Shown: positions 1 through 9,148, numbered from the stretch's first letter. The stretch is DNA of 64,000 nt from Lacinutrix sp. WUR7 (GCF_016864015.1 NZ_CP045067.1:1523001-1587000), one strand, 5' to 3'. The notes: generated by a model not told the origin, from the letters alone. Translations and numbers: made by a program.

Positions 1-530
1 TCTATTTCTTGTTTGGTATTAACTCTTGCTGCAGCTGCTAAACCATGTTTTGCTAATAATAAATAATTAGCTTGTTTTGCTATCGTTTGCGCATCTTTTG
101 TAGCATCCATTTGTAATTTTTCTATAATGATGGATTTTAAATTATCCATAAATGAATTCATTTGTGTTTGGATGCATACATCTTCTTTTTCAGAAAATTC
201 ATTATACGTATTGGTTACAAAACAACCTTTTATTTCGTCGGTTTTAAAATTGGAACTTACAGAATCGTAAAAGAATTGTTTAATGTCTGCAACACCATTT
301 GTTCCGTTTTTTAGCTTTTGTAAATAAGCGTTTACTTTAGACTTATAAAGATTTAAGCTTTCTAGAAATAATCCGTGTTTGTTGCCAAAACTAGAATATA
401 TAGAGAACTTGTTAATGCCCATTTCTTTTTCAAGCATTTGCATAGAGGTAGTTTCATAGCCATTTTTCCAAAAAAGGTGCATCGCTTTTTCTACTACTTC
501 TTGTTCGTTATATTGTTTCTTTCTAGCCAT
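1..530 (-). CDS. TetR/AcrR-family transcriptional regulator (3' end cut by window)
   Basis: The reading frame starts at the ATG whose complement lies at 528-530 and runs off the left edge, so the C-terminal end is missing (about 176 residues visible). The N-terminus begins MARKKQYNEQEV and continues with a helix-turn-helix that reads FWKNGYETTSMQMLEKEMGI followed by NKFSIYSSFGNKHGLF, the classic TetR DNA-recognition pattern (about residues 10-55). A single Cys-containing stretch GCFVTNTYNEF follows in the ligand-binding domain, as in many flavobacterial TetR proteins. TetR proteins are usually dimeric repressors that release DNA on binding a small ligand; ligand and targets are not visible here. 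A dyad lies over the probable promoter at 574-591, suggesting autoregulation. The methyltransferase gene at 706 is divergent and could be a target. Confidence 0.9.
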   Translation of the reverse strand, partial: MARKKQYNEQEVVEKAMHLFWKNGYETTSMQMLEKEMGINKFSIYSSFGNKHGLFLESLNLYKSKVNAYLQKLKNGTNGVADIKQFFYDSVSSNFKTDEIKGCFVTNTYNEFSEKEDVCIQTQMNSFMDNLKSIIIEKLQMDATKDAQTIAKQANYLLLAKHGLAAAARVNTKQEI

Positions 531-569
531 ATTTGCTTTCCGTGAAAACGGAATATTCTAATTACAGGA

Positions 570-577
570 CAAAACTA
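570..577 (-). promoter_or_regulatory. Probable -7 promoter box of the TetR gene
   Basis: Read on the minus strand this is TAGTTTTG, matching the Bacteroidota -7 consensus TAnnTTTG, 40 bases upstream of the TetR start codon. No clear -33 TTTG element was found at the usual distance, so this is a motif-level call only. Confidence 0.45.
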
Positions 578-591
578 ACTAATCGTTTAGT
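574..591. promoter_or_regulatory. Candidate TetR operator (imperfect dyad)
   Basis: ACTAACTAATCGTTTAGT is an imperfect inverted repeat (outer arms ACTAAC and TTTAGT, five of six positions pair) that overlaps the probable -7 box of the TetR gene. A dyad at this place is what an autoregulated TetR repressor would bind. Inference from position and symmetry only. Confidence 0.4.
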
Positions 592-622
592 AATAAAAAA
601 ACGTTTTAACTTTTATTTATAG

Positions 623-651
623 TTTGGTTGCAAAGGATTATTTTAATTTTA
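623..651 (+). promoter_or_regulatory. Possible promoter of the methyltransferase gene
   Basis: TTTG at 623-626 is followed after 17 bases by TAATTTTA at 644-651, close to the Bacteroidota -33/-7 pattern (TTTG, then TAnnTTTG) with one departure in the -7 box. It would start transcription about 45 bases before the ATG at 706. Confidence 0.35.
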
Positions 652-705
652 CTGGAAAATATATATTAAAATGCTTTTATATGGGCACTTATTCATAGCG
701 AATTC

Positions 706-1380
706 ATGAAGCAAAAGAAAAAAACATCTAAAGAGATAAAGAAGCCTTGGCCAACTAAAGATGCCATGGAACAAGTTTATGAAAGGAAACTTTGGGGTAG
801 TAATAGTGCTGCATTTTATTCTGGAGAAGGATCGCATGACCCAGAATTGGTTTCTCCATATTTAGATTGCATTATTTCCTTTTTGAATTCTTTTAAAAAT
901 AAGCTAGTAGTTTGCGATTTAGGCTGTGGAGATTTTAATGTGGGTAAAGAATTGGTCAAGCATACTAAAAGATATATTGGGGTCGATATTGTTTCTAATC
1001 TTATTGCACATAATAAAAGAACTTTTAAAGCTGAAAATTTAGAATTTCAATGTTTGGATATTGCAGTAGACAATTTGCCTTCTGGCGACTGTGTTTTATT
1101 ACGACAAGTATTACAGCATCTCTCGAATGCTGAGGTACAAAATATACTGAATAAATTAGCAGATTTTAAATATATCATTATAACCGAGCATGTACCGGAA
1201 GGTCATTTTGTACCGAATGCAGCTATTATTTCGGGACAAGGAATTAGACTAAAAAAGAAAAGTGGTTTAGATGTGTTAGTTGCTCCTTTTTATTTTAAGG
1301 TACAAGAAGAAAAACAGTTATTATCCATTCCTTTAAAGGATGGGAAAGGCGTAATTGTAACATCACTTTATACCGTTTAG
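706..1380 (+). CDS. Class I SAM-dependent methyltransferase
   Basis: A 224-residue cytoplasmic protein. Residues 67-80 read VVCDLGCGDFNVGK, the glycine-rich motif I of Rossmann-fold methyltransferases that binds S-adenosylmethionine; an acidic motif II (YIGVDIV) follows about 20 residues later and a motif IV-like stretch (DCVLLRQVLQHL) comes after that. The substrate cannot be read from the sequence. It is a single gene, divergent from the TetR regulator and convergent with the AraC gene 41 bases downstream. The basic N-terminus (KQKKKTSKEIKK) is not a signal peptide because no hydrophobic stretch follows. Family assignment is firm, function is open. Confidence 0.85.
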   Translation: MKQKKKTSKEIKKPWPTKDAMEQVYERKLWGSNSAAFYSGEGSHDPELVSPYLDCIISFLNSFKNKLVVCDLGCGDFNVGKELVKHTKRYIGVDIVSNLIAHNKRTFKAENLEFQCLDIAVDNLPSGDCVLLRQVLQHLSNAEVQNILNKLADFKYIIITEHVPEGHFVPNAAIISGQGIRLKKKSGLDVLVAPFYFKVQEEKQLLSIPLKDGKGVIVTSLYTV

Positions 1381-1421
1381 AATCTACTTTAGTAAAGGAG
1401 AAAGGTATAAATAGTTCAGAT

Positions 1422-2297
1422 TTAATGAAAATACTTCTTCCTGAAATGTATTGGTGTTTCTCCGGTTTTAGCTTTGAAAAATTTTGAAAAATAAGCGTAA
1501 TCCGAAAATTCTAACGTATTTGCAACATTGGCTAAATTATTATTAGAATGTACTATTAGTCTTTTAGATTCTAATAATATTCTTTCTGAGATTAGCTGAC
1601 TCGTAGTTTTATTTAAAGTTTGCTTTACTACTCTATTGAGATGCTTTGTGGTTATATGTAATTGGTTGGCATAAAATTTTGGTAGTTTCTCTTTATAAAA
1701 ATGCGTGTTTATGGCATTTTCTAAGTTTTCTAATATTATAGAATAGCTTGGAGATACCAATTTCTCTATGTTTATATCTGCAGTGTATGCACGTGTTAAT
1801 TCTATATAAATGCTGTTTATAAGGTTTGTTATTTTTAGTTCTTTTAAAAGATGGTCTTGCTGATATTCTGCATAGGCCTCTTGGAATTTTAATTGTAATT
1901 CGTTTCTTTTTTCTTGTGGTACTTCTAATAAAGGCGGATTTTGATAGGAATAAAAAAACGGAAATGAATGTAGTGTATGGTCTAAAAATTTCATCTCATA
2001 GAATTCTTGTGAATGGAAAAAGATATAGCCTTCCGGTTTGGTGTCAAATTTCCAAAAATGGGTTTGCCCTGGTTTTAAAAAGAAAACTTTTCCAGGGTTT
2101 ATAGTATAAGAATTAAAATCAATTTCATGGGTTCCAGTTCCTTCCGTAAAGAGAACACAGAGATAGAAATTATGACTGTGTGGTTTGCTAATTAAGTCCT
2201 TGTTGCGTGCTATGTGGTTAGAAAAAGAATTGATATACAAATCTTTTAGAGGTTTCGATTTTTGAAACTGATCAATTTTTAAAACAGGTATCTTCAT
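1422..2297 (-). CDS. AraC-family transcriptional regulator
   Basis: A 291-residue protein with a cupin-like N-terminal half (about residues 30-130: HSHNFYLCVLFTEGTGTHEI, PGKVFFLKPGQTHFW), which in this family senses an effector, and a C-terminal double helix-turn-helix (about residues 190-288). The second HTH carries the AraC signature ending in FSDYAYFSKFFKAKTGETP. Length and layout are usual for the family. It is transcribed away from the DUF983 gene at 2393, with 95 bases between the two starts, an arrangement in which the regulator often controls its neighbour. The effector is not predictable. The 3' end converges on the methyltransferase gene. Confidence 0.92.
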   Translation of the reverse strand: MKIPVLKIDQFQKSKPLKDLYINSFSNHIARNKDLISKPHSHNFYLCVLFTEGTGTHEIDFNSYTINPGKVFFLKPGQTHFWKFDTKPEGYIFFHSQEFYEMKFLDHTLHSFPFFYSYQNPPLLEVPQEKRNELQLKFQEAYAEYQQDHLLKELKITNLINSIYIELTRAYTADINIEKLVSPSYSIILENLENAINTHFYKEKLPKFYANQLHITTKHLNRVVKQTLNKTTSQLISERILLESKRLIVHSNNNLANVANTLEFSDYAYFSKFFKAKTGETPIHFRKKYFH

Positions 2298-2362
2298 AGT
2301 AAATGTCTTAAAAGTACAAAAAATGGCGAATATTCTATAGGATTATTAGGGTTTTATTGTTC

Positions 2363-2370
2363 TAGTTTTG
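2363..2370 (+). promoter_or_regulatory. Probable -7 promoter box of the DUF983 gene
   Basis: TAGTTTTG matches TAnnTTTG and lies 22 bases before the ATG at 2393. It is in the AraC/DUF983 divergent intergenic region. No convincing -33 box. Confidence 0.45.
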
Positions 2371-2392
2371 TGGTACCATTAATTCATAGATT

Positions 2393-2737
2393 ATGAGCGT
2401 AGTTGTTAATGCATTAAGTTGTAAATGTCCTAATTGTAAAAAAGGAAATATTTTTAATAATAGAGGTAGTTTGTTGTTGTTCAAGATTCCTAAAATGAGT
2501 GCTAGGTGTAAGGAATGTGATTTTAAGTTTGAAAGAGAACCAGGATTCTTTTTTGGGGCAATGTTTGTTAGTTATGCGCTTGCAGTAGCACAAATGATAG
2601 CAAGCCTTATTGTATTTTGGTATTTTATTGATTTATCTCCTTTAAGAGTCTTTTTAATTATTACTTTAATAGCCCTGTTGCTAGGAGCAGTTAATTATAG
2701 AGTTTCAAGATCTATTTGGATTTATCTGTTTTATTAA
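2393..2737 (+). CDS. DUF983 family membrane protein with two CxxC motifs
   Basis: A 114-residue protein. Two CxxC pairs (Cys12/Cys15 in KCPNCKKG and Cys39/Cys42 in ARCKECDF) form a probable zinc-ribbon-like head, followed by the family hallmark FEREPGFFFGAMFVSYAL and two hydrophobic segments (about residues 54-77 and 82-100). This matches DUF983, a family of unknown role in Bacteroidota and Proteobacteria. It is alone on the plus strand and divergent from an AraC regulator, so regulation by that protein is a reasonable guess. The ATG chosen is the only one upstream of the first CxxC and follows a -7 promoter match by 22 bases. Confidence 0.85.
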   Translation: MSVVVNALSCKCPNCKKGNIFNNRGSLLLFKIPKMSARCKECDFKFEREPGFFFGAMFVSYALAVAQMIASLIVFWYFIDLSPLRVFLIITLIALLLGAVNYRVSRSIWIYLFY

Positions 2738-2923
2738 GATTGGTTTTTGGGTTTTTGTTGGAGGTTTCATTGTGTATTGAGAGTAAACAGAAATGGGAAA
2801 TCTCTTTGCTAACCAAGTAGTTCTAATTAAATACTTCTCTAAAACAAAAAGCTACAGTAATTAAACCATAGCTTTGTTATTCTTCTTTCTATACTAGTAA
2901 TAGTTAGGGTGTAAATAGACTAT

Positions 2924-3193
2924 TTATTCGTTGTGTTCTATGTTTTTCAGATTTTCTCCAAATGGATTGGTCCATTTCCCATTATCAAATGCAATAATTC
3001 CATATTCATTATGGTAAAACCTATTTCCGTATTCGGTTTGTTTTTCAATTCCTGCAACGTAATCTGGAAGACAAAAAGTAGATCCGTTTTCTGTAACTTC
3101 AGTGTAACCATCATCACAAGGGTCTGAATCACAAGAGTAAAAGGATACAATTAATACTGCAAATATTCTTAAGTATAATTTTTTGTTTTTCAT
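2924..3193 (-). CDS. Small predicted lipoprotein, unknown function
   Basis: An 89-residue protein. The N-terminus MKNKKLYLRIFAVLIVSFYSC has a basic start, a hydrophobic core and a lipobox-like FYSC, so Cys21 is the probable lipidation site and the mature protein would be about 69 residues. The mature part has three more cysteines (Cys26, Cys42 and the lipid one aside) and an acidic start (DSDPCDDG), the kind of sequence that can direct flavobacterial lipoproteins to the surface. I do not recognise the family. It stands alone, with a -7 promoter match 47 bases upstream, and 134 bases separate it from the next minus-strand gene. Short, but the signal peptide and promoter make it credible. Confidence 0.7.
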   Translation of the reverse strand: MKNKKLYLRIFAVLIVSFYSCDSDPCDDGYTEVTENGSTFCLPDYVAGIEKQTEYGNRFYHNEYGIIAFDNGKWTNPFGENLKNIEHNE

Positions 3194-3240
3194 TTTTGAA
3201 GTTATTAACGATTTGCTAAGTGTTTAAAGTGTCAATTTAA

Positions 3241-3248
3241 CAAAAATA
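3241..3248 (-). promoter_or_regulatory. Probable -7 promoter box of the small lipoprotein gene
   Basis: Minus-strand reading TATTTTTG matches TAnnTTTG, 48 bases upstream of the start at 3193. No clear -33 element. Confidence 0.4.
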
Positions 3249-3327
3249 AACAGAATATAAAATAGGTAAGGATACCTGTAAGTAACTTTAAACTAGTGAT
3301 CTGTTTTAGACGTTTTACTAGTCGTTC

Positions 3328-3921
3328 TTAATTACAATTATTGTTATAATATTTCACTACATCTTCAATGCCATAACGCTTAAAATCCTTTGCTTTGATT
3401 TTGCTTATTAATTCATTACAATCCCCAAAATATTTTTTGGTGAGTTTAATAAATTTCTTAGAATATGTATTTGCTAGTTTTAAATTAGTGACTATATCAC
3501 TTCCTTTTTTTGCTATGTAATAAGTTGTTTTTGGGTGGTTTGTAAATCCGTATCCTCCACCCATCATATTTGGACCATAAGCTGCTCCACTTGAATAATC
3601 TTGATATAAAGTTACTTCTCCAACTATAACTACTTCTAAAAGTTTAACGCTTCCAAACCCTGCAGAGCCTTCAATTATTTTGTGTTTATAATTTTGTTCT
3701 ACACCATCGTCATTATATATAGTCAGTTTTTCTACTGTCTTGTAATCATAAATTTCTTTAGTTGCACCTTTTGTTTTTTTTAAAAGAATTTTTCCATCCT
3801 CTATAATTCTTCCCAATCCGTGGATACTACTTCCGTCTTTTAAGGTTACCGAAATTTTATTTTGCGCAGTTAATTTGGAAATGAAAAATAGAGAAATAAC
3901 GAGTAGAAATAGATTTTTCAT
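3328..3921 (-). CDS. Secreted protein of unknown function
   Basis: A 197-residue protein with a clear Sec signal peptide (MKNLFLLVISLFFISKLTAQ, cleavage probably after the Ala-Gln). The mature part has beta-rich sequence (NKISVTLKDGSSIHGLGRII, DYKTVEKLTIYNDDGV), a glycine/methionine-rich loop (AAYGPNMMGGGYGF) near residue 115, and a C-terminal helical region with two cysteines (FGDCNEL and NNNCN at the end) that could pair. No T9SS sorting domain and no lipobox. The opening resembles short beta-sheet proteins that sense or bind at the cell envelope, but I do not recognise a family. It lies 83 bases downstream of the TlpA-like gene and may share its transcript. Confidence 0.75.
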   Translation of the reverse strand: MKNLFLLVISLFFISKLTAQNKISVTLKDGSSIHGLGRIIEDGKILLKKTKGATKEIYDYKTVEKLTIYNDDGVEQNYKHKIIEGSAGFGSVKLLEVVIVGEVTLYQDYSSGAAYGPNMMGGGYGFTNHPKTTYYIAKKGSDIVTNLKLANTYSKKFIKLTKKYFGDCNELISKIKAKDFKRYGIEDVVKYYNNNCN

Positions 3922-4003
3922 AATTTGGTGTTTTTCTTTATTGCATTTAAAAGCAACACATTTCAGAGTGTTTTTTTATTAGAACGACTAAGTGAAAAAA
4001 ACG

Positions 4004-5371
4004 CTAATCTTCTAACTCTTTCTTTTCCTTTTTCTCTATAACAATAGGATGTGCTTTGTAAAAAGCTTCTAAAGCAGAAAAATCATCTGGTTTATCTATG
4101 ATGTTTTTGTCGGCATCTAGAATAAAATAAGTTGGTGTTGCCGAAACACCGTAAGCGTTGCCAATCGGGTTGTCCCATTTTCCTTCCCCATACACATGAT
4201 TAAATACTGGAAAGTCGTATGTTTTATCTTTCCATCTGTAAATATCATTCTCTAAAGCAACAGCAATTACTTTTAGTTTGCCCGTTTCTAAGTTTTTTGT
4301 GTATTCATGAAGTTTTGGTAATTCTTCTAAACAATGTGAACAAGTACTACTCCAAAAAACGACTACATATTGTGCGGCCTCTTTAAAATCGTAAAGTTTT
4401 ACAAGGTCTACTTGTTTGTCTTTAGGGATTTCTAAAGTAAAGTTAGGAGCAAGGGCACCAATTGAAGTGTTTTTATAAACAGTTAGTTTTTCAATTAATG
4501 TATTATCCCTTTTTACTTTTGCTATTGGCAATAAATACGTCTCTGCAATATGGTTAGCAACTTCCTCTTTTTTACCATCTGCAAATTGGTTGAAAAGCAC
4601 TTCTGCTATAATTTCCTTAATAGTAGTATTCTCTCCAATTGCTGTAATAACCGTATCGACATTGTTTATATATCCAATATTTTCATCTGTTGGATTTGTA
4701 AACGTAAACACATAGTTTAAAACGGTTTCAATTAAAAAGCTAGAGCTTTGTAAGGTCGCATTGCTAAAATCTATATTGTTAAAATAATTCGCTTTTAAGT
4801 TTTTTGAAAACGTCTGTGCATCTTCCATTTCTGTTGGAATATATGGCTTACTTGCTTTAATAAAATGAGAAGCTAGCATACCTTCGGAAGCTTTTTCAAA
4901 TTCATTTTGTGTTTCAGCTAATACATTAAAAGCCTTTCGAAATTCTTTTTTACTTTCTTTATTGTTAGAATAATATGCGTTTATGTTCTTGCTAACTGCT
5001 TGTAAACTTTCTGTATAAGCGCCTAATAATTTGTTTTCTTGAGATGCTATGTATTTTACACCTTCGTCTAAATTAAAAGTAAGTTCTATATCTTCTTTTG
5101 CATTGTATATAAAATCGAAATTATACTCATCTTGCGGCAAAGCATACACGATTCGGTACATCCCTTTGGTAACTGTTGTATCCAATTTGAATTGAAAATT
5201 ACCAATGCTATCTATTTCTGCATTATTTACATAAAGCGAAGTCGTTGGTGTAACTTTGTAAAGTATGGCGAATTTAAATTCGTCTGCAGGAGTGAAAGTT
5301 CCTTTAATAGTGTGTTGTGCTAATAAAATGCTTGGTAAAAAAGCGATTAAAAAAAGTAATTTTTTAGTCAT
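4004..5371 (-). CDS. TlpA-like thioredoxin-family protein with DUF4369-type N-domain
   Basis: A 455-residue exported protein. The signal peptide (MTKKLLFLIAFLPSILLAQH) is followed by a beta-rich DUF4369-like domain (about residues 20-115, beginning TIKGTFTPADEFKFAILYK), a long helical middle section (about 120-310), and a C-terminal thioredoxin-like domain (about 315-440) with the redox motif WSSTCSHC near residue 344 and the cis-proline region SATPTYFILD. This family keeps periplasmic thiols reduced or serves cytochrome and protein maturation in Bacteroidota. The protein ends in a run of charged residues (EKKEKKELED). Its start is 31 bases downstream of the mfd stop on the same strand, so the two may be co-transcribed, though no functional link is evident. 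Confidence 0.88.
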   Translation of the reverse strand: MTKKLLFLIAFLPSILLAQHTIKGTFTPADEFKFAILYKVTPTTSLYVNNAEIDSIGNFQFKLDTTVTKGMYRIVYALPQDEYNFDFIYNAKEDIELTFNLDEGVKYIASQENKLLGAYTESLQAVSKNINAYYSNNKESKKEFRKAFNVLAETQNEFEKASEGMLASHFIKASKPYIPTEMEDAQTFSKNLKANYFNNIDFSNATLQSSSFLIETVLNYVFTFTNPTDENIGYINNVDTVITAIGENTTIKEIIAEVLFNQFADGKKEEVANHIAETYLLPIAKVKRDNTLIEKLTVYKNTSIGALAPNFTLEIPKDKQVDLVKLYDFKEAAQYVVVFWSSTCSHCLEELPKLHEYTKNLETGKLKVIAVALENDIYRWKDKTYDFPVFNHVYGEGKWDNPIGNAYGVSATPTYFILDADKNIIDKPDDFSALEAFYKAHPIVIEKKEKKELED

Positions 5372-5402
5372 TGTAATTGGTTTTCTTATACTATTTCAAA
5401 GG

Positions 5403-8400
5403 TTATGCCAAAATAGGTTTTAAAGCGTTTAATGCTTTATCTACAGTGTTTATTCTATCAAAAGTAAGCAATAATCTTAAACCTGCTCTGGTCTGTTTTT
5501 CTTTCATTTTACATGCTTGCGGATTTGTTTGAATGTATTGCAAGACTTTACTAAACCCTGAGCTTTGGTAAAAAGCGCTTTGTTGGTCGTTAATAAAATA
5601 ACCAACAAGCTTGCCTTTTTTCATAATGATTTTCTCTAAACCTAATTTGGTGGCAATCCATTTTATTCTAACCGAATTTAATAAGTCTACAACCTGCGTT
5701 GGTAGCTCGCCAAACCTATCGATAAGATGGGTTTCAAAAACGGTAAGTTCTTCTTCTGTTTTAATATTATTTAATTGCGTGTAAAGGTTTAATCTTTCGG
5801 TAATATTGTTGACATAATCGTCTGGAAAAAGGAGAGAGAAATCACTGTCAATAGTAATGTCTTTTACAAACTCTTTTTCTTTTCCGTCGTCTGGATATAA
5901 ATCTTTAAACTCGTTTTCTTTAAGCTCTTCAATGGCTTCGTTTAATATTTTCTGATAGGTATCAAAACCAATATCATTGATGAAACCACTTTGTTCGCCA
6001 CCAAGTAAATCTCCTGCACCACGAATTTCTAAATCTTTCATGGCAATGTTAAATCCGCTACCAAGTTCTGTAAATTGCTCTAGAGCAGTAATACGTTTTC
6101 TGGCATCGGTTGTCATTGCCGAATATTCTGGCGTTATAAAATAACAGAATGCTTTTTTATTTGATCTACCAACACGACCACGCATTTGGTGCAAATCACT
6201 AAGTCCGAAATTATTCGCATTATTAATAAAAATGGTATTTGCATTTGGTACATCTAGACCACTTTCTACGATGGTTGTACTCACTAAAACATCAAAATCG
6301 CCATTCATAAAAGCGAGCATCAATTGTTCTAGCTTTTTACCTTCCATTTGCCCATGACCAATACCAATTTTAGCATCTGGGACCAAACGTTGTATTAAGC
6401 CTGCAACTTCCTTAATGTTTTCTATTCTATTATGAATGAAGAAAACTTGTCCGCCACGTTGAATTTCATAGCTAATAGCATCACGAATTCTTTCTTCGCT
6501 AAAGCGGATTACATTACTTTCTATAGGATAGCGATTTGGAGGTGCTGTTGTAATTACCGACATGTCTCTTGCGGCCATTAAACTAAACTGAAGCGTTCTT
6601 GGTATTGGAGTTGCTGTTAAGGTTAATACATCTACATTGTCTTTTAATGTTTTTAGTTTTTCTTTTACAGCGACACCAAATTTTTGTTCCTCGTCTACAA
6701 TGAGTAGTCCTAAATCTTTAAATTTTACTTTTTTATTTACTAGTTGGTGTGTGCCAATAATAATATCTACATGTCCTTTTTCTAGTTTTTCTAGCGTTTC
6801 GCGTTTTTCTTTCGCGGTTCTAAATCGGTTTAGATAATCTACAGTTACCGGGAATTCTTTTAAACGTTCTGCAAAAGATCTAGAATGTTGGTATGCTAAA
6901 ATGGTTGTAGGAACCAGAACGGCAACTTGTTTGCCATTATCTACAGCTTTAAAAGCTGCACGAATAGCAACTTCTGTTTTACCAAAGCCAACATCACCAC
7001 AAATTAGTCGGTCCATTGGTCTCTCACTTTCCATATCTGCTTTAATATCTGCAGTAGCTGTGGTTTGGTCTGGTGTGTCTTCGTAAATAAAGGAGGCTTC
7101 CAACTCGTGTTGCAAGTAGGAATCCGGATTGTATTGGTAGCCTTTTTCTAGCTTTCGTTTTGCATATACTTTAATAAGGTTGAATGCAATTTCTTTAACT
7201 CTAGATTTTGTTTTTTGTTTTAAAACTTTCCAAGCTTTACTACCAAGTTTATATACTTTTGGTGGTTTACCATCTTTACCGTTAAACTTGGTGATTTTAT
7301 GTAGCGAGTGAATACTTAAATAGAGTATGTCACGTTCGCCATATACCAATTTAATAGCTTCTTGTTTTTTGCCTTCGACATCTATTTTTTGCAGTCCGCC
7401 AAACTTACCAATACCATGATCTATATGTGTAACATAATCGCCAATGTCTAGGTTTGTAAGTTCTTTTAAGGTTATGGATTGCTTTTTAGCGTAACCATTT
7501 TTTAAGTGGAATTTATGATAACGCTCAAATATTTGATGGTCTGTATAGCAGATGATTTTATTGTCGTTATCTACAAAACCTTGAAAAAGCGAAAGCACGA
7601 TGGTTTTATAATGCACTTCTTGTTCTACGTCTTCAAAAATATCATGAAAACGTTTTGCTTGTTGCTCACTTACACAAGCAATATAATTGGTAAAACCCTT
7701 GTTGTGGTTGCTGTTTAGATTATCAATAAGTAAGTCGAAATTTTTATTGAAAGCAGGTTGTGGCGTTGTGTTAAACTCTATAGTCGTTGTGCTGGACATG
7801 ACAGATGTGCTTCCAAACTCTACAACAGAAAACTCTAAAAGTTGCTTTTTTAGTAAGGTAGCATTACAGAATAATTCTTCTGGTTCTGCATGTTTTATAT
7901 CTTTGGAAAGGTTACCAAAAGCTTCCACTGCTTTTTCAAAAAGGGAATCTACTCTAGCGAAAGTTAAGTCGGCATTTTTTGTAAAAACAACCGTTTTTTG
8001 CGCAATGTATTTTAAGAAACTTTGTCGGCTTTCTTCTAAAAACTTATTGGCAACATTAGGTATGATGCTTATTTTTTTAATTTGCTCTGTAGAGAGTTGT
8101 GTTTCTACATCGAAGGTACGAATGCTATCTACTTCGTCACCAAAAAACTCAATTCTATATGGTTCGTCATGGCTAAAGGAGAATACATCTACAATTCCTC
8201 CACGAACGGAAAATTCTCCAGGTTCGGTAACAAAATCTACCCGTTTAAATTTGTATTCGAATAATACTTCGTTAACAAAATCTATAGATAAATCATCCTG
8301 AACAGAGATTTTCAACGTGTTTTTTTCCAGTTCTCGACGCGTTACTACTTTTTCAAAAAGGGCATCTGGATAGGTAACAATTATTGCTGGCTTTTTACGA

Positions 8401-8741
8401 GAATTTATTCGGTTTAAGACTTCCGATCGTAGTAGCACATTAGCATTGTCTGTTTCTTCTATTTGGTAAGGTCTTCTATAGCTTCCAGGATAAAAGAGAA
8501 CGTCTTTACTGTTTAGTAATTGTTCTAAATCGTTGAGGTAAAAGGCAGCTTCTTCTTTATCGTTAAAAATAAGAAGGAATGGTTTTTCGGCTTGTTTAAA
8601 ATTTTGAGAAATGATAAACGAAAGGGAAGAACCAACAAGTCCTTTAATATGTGTTTTTGTTTCGGTTTTGGCAATAGCAGTTTGCAGTTTTTGCGATTGC
8701 AAAGACTGTGCGTAGGTTTGCGAGAGAAGTGTTTTACTCAC
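5403..8741 (-). CDS. mfd: Transcription-repair coupling factor Mfd
   Basis: A 1112-residue DNA translocase that removes RNA polymerase stalled at lesions and recruits UvrA. Domains in order: a UvrB-like N-terminal module (about residues 1-330), the CarD-like RNA-polymerase interaction domain near 430-500 (motif YVTHIDHGIGKFGGL), and a RecG-like helicase core with Walker A GDVGFGKTEVA near residue 580, DEEQ box (IVDEEQKFGV) near 680 and TATPIPRTLQ shortly after, followed by the conserved arginine-finger region (QMRGRVGRSNKKAF). The C-terminal TRCF domain, which masks the UvrA site, closes the protein. Length is normal for the family. It is transcribed away from the TerB-like gene across a 516-base intergenic region, with the TlpA-like gene just downstream. 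Confidence 0.97.
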   Translation of the reverse strand: MSKTLLSQTYAQSLQSQKLQTAIAKTETKTHIKGLVGSSLSFIISQNFKQAEKPFLLIFNDKEEAAFYLNDLEQLLNSKDVLFYPGSYRRPYQIEETDNANVLLRSEVLNRINSRKKPAIIVTYPDALFEKVVTRRELEKNTLKISVQDDLSIDFVNEVLFEYKFKRVDFVTEPGEFSVRGGIVDVFSFSHDEPYRIEFFGDEVDSIRTFDVETQLSTEQIKKISIIPNVANKFLEESRQSFLKYIAQKTVVFTKNADLTFARVDSLFEKAVEAFGNLSKDIKHAEPEELFCNATLLKKQLLEFSVVEFGSTSVMSSTTTIEFNTTPQPAFNKNFDLLIDNLNSNHNKGFTNYIACVSEQQAKRFHDIFEDVEQEVHYKTIVLSLFQGFVDNDNKIICYTDHQIFERYHKFHLKNGYAKKQSITLKELTNLDIGDYVTHIDHGIGKFGGLQKIDVEGKKQEAIKLVYGERDILYLSIHSLHKITKFNGKDGKPPKVYKLGSKAWKVLKQKTKSRVKEIAFNLIKVYAKRKLEKGYQYNPDSYLQHELEASFIYEDTPDQTTATADIKADMESERPMDRLICGDVGFGKTEVAIRAAFKAVDNGKQVAVLVPTTILAYQHSRSFAERLKEFPVTVDYLNRFRTAKEKRETLEKLEKGHVDIIIGTHQLVNKKVKFKDLGLLIVDEEQKFGVAVKEKLKTLKDNVDVLTLTATPIPRTLQFSLMAARDMSVITTAPPNRYPIESNVIRFSEERIRDAISYEIQRGGQVFFIHNRIENIKEVAGLIQRLVPDAKIGIGHGQMEGKKLEQLMLAFMNGDFDVLVSTTIVESGLDVPNANTIFINNANNFGLSDLHQMRGRVGRSNKKAFCYFITPEYSAMTTDARKRITALEQFTELGSGFNIAMKDLEIRGAGDLLGGEQSGFINDIGFDTYQKILNEAIEELKENEFKDLYPDDGKEKEFVKDITIDSDFSLLFPDDYVNNITERLNLYTQLNNIKTEEELTVFETHLIDRFGELPTQVVDLLNSVRIKWIATKLGLEKIIMKKGKLVGYFINDQQSAFYQSSGFSKVLQYIQTNPQACKMKEKQTRAGLRLLLTFDRINTVDKALNALKPILA

Positions 8742-9055
8742 GTATTTTAATTTTAGGTAAAGATAAAATTTACAATGTTTTTAGCCACGAATACACGGAT
8801 GTTTTTTTAGTATTTTTATTTAATTCATGCTAGCCTTTTATCTGTTAGTCTTTTTTGTAGCTCATTTTCTGAATTCTTGATGATATGCTGTAATGGTTTT
8901 ATATGAAAATCCGTTTTACTAAGCATATCTTCTTAGTAACAATAAATTACAGGTTTTACTAAGGCTAAAGCAAACCACTTTTAAAATAAAAAAGAATTTC
9001 TAGGATATGATAAGTCTGACACGCAGATTTATGATTTTTAATGGAACTTGTTTTT

Positions 9056-9148
9056 GCATTAGCGATAGCAGTGGCATCCTTTTTTGTGTGCAAAAAAGAT
9101 ATAACGAATAGCGCGACACTACGAAGCTTTTGCGCAGTGGTGTAATGC
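9056..9148. repeat. Dispersed intergenic hairpin element, copy 1
   Basis: A 93-base element closed by GCATTA (9056-9061) and TAATGC (9143-9148). Inside it, CTTTTTTG (9079-9086) and CAAAAAAG (9091-9098) form a perfect 8-bp stem over the loop TGTG, and GCGCGAC lies at 9111-9117. A second copy with the same layout is at 22007-22094, where the closing stem reads GCGTTA/TAACGC, a compensatory A-T to G-C change. Family name unknown to me; similar palindromic elements recur in flavobacterial genomes. Confidence 0.65.

Noticed and set aside
649-837. 62-codon minus-strand frame over the methyltransferase start
   Set aside because: Lies opposite a clear methyltransferase gene and its upstream region; composition is that of a shadow.
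7687-8301. 204-codon plus-strand frame inside mfd
   Set aside because: Antisense to the conserved N-terminal part of Mfd, with Ser/Lys/Thr-rich shadow composition.
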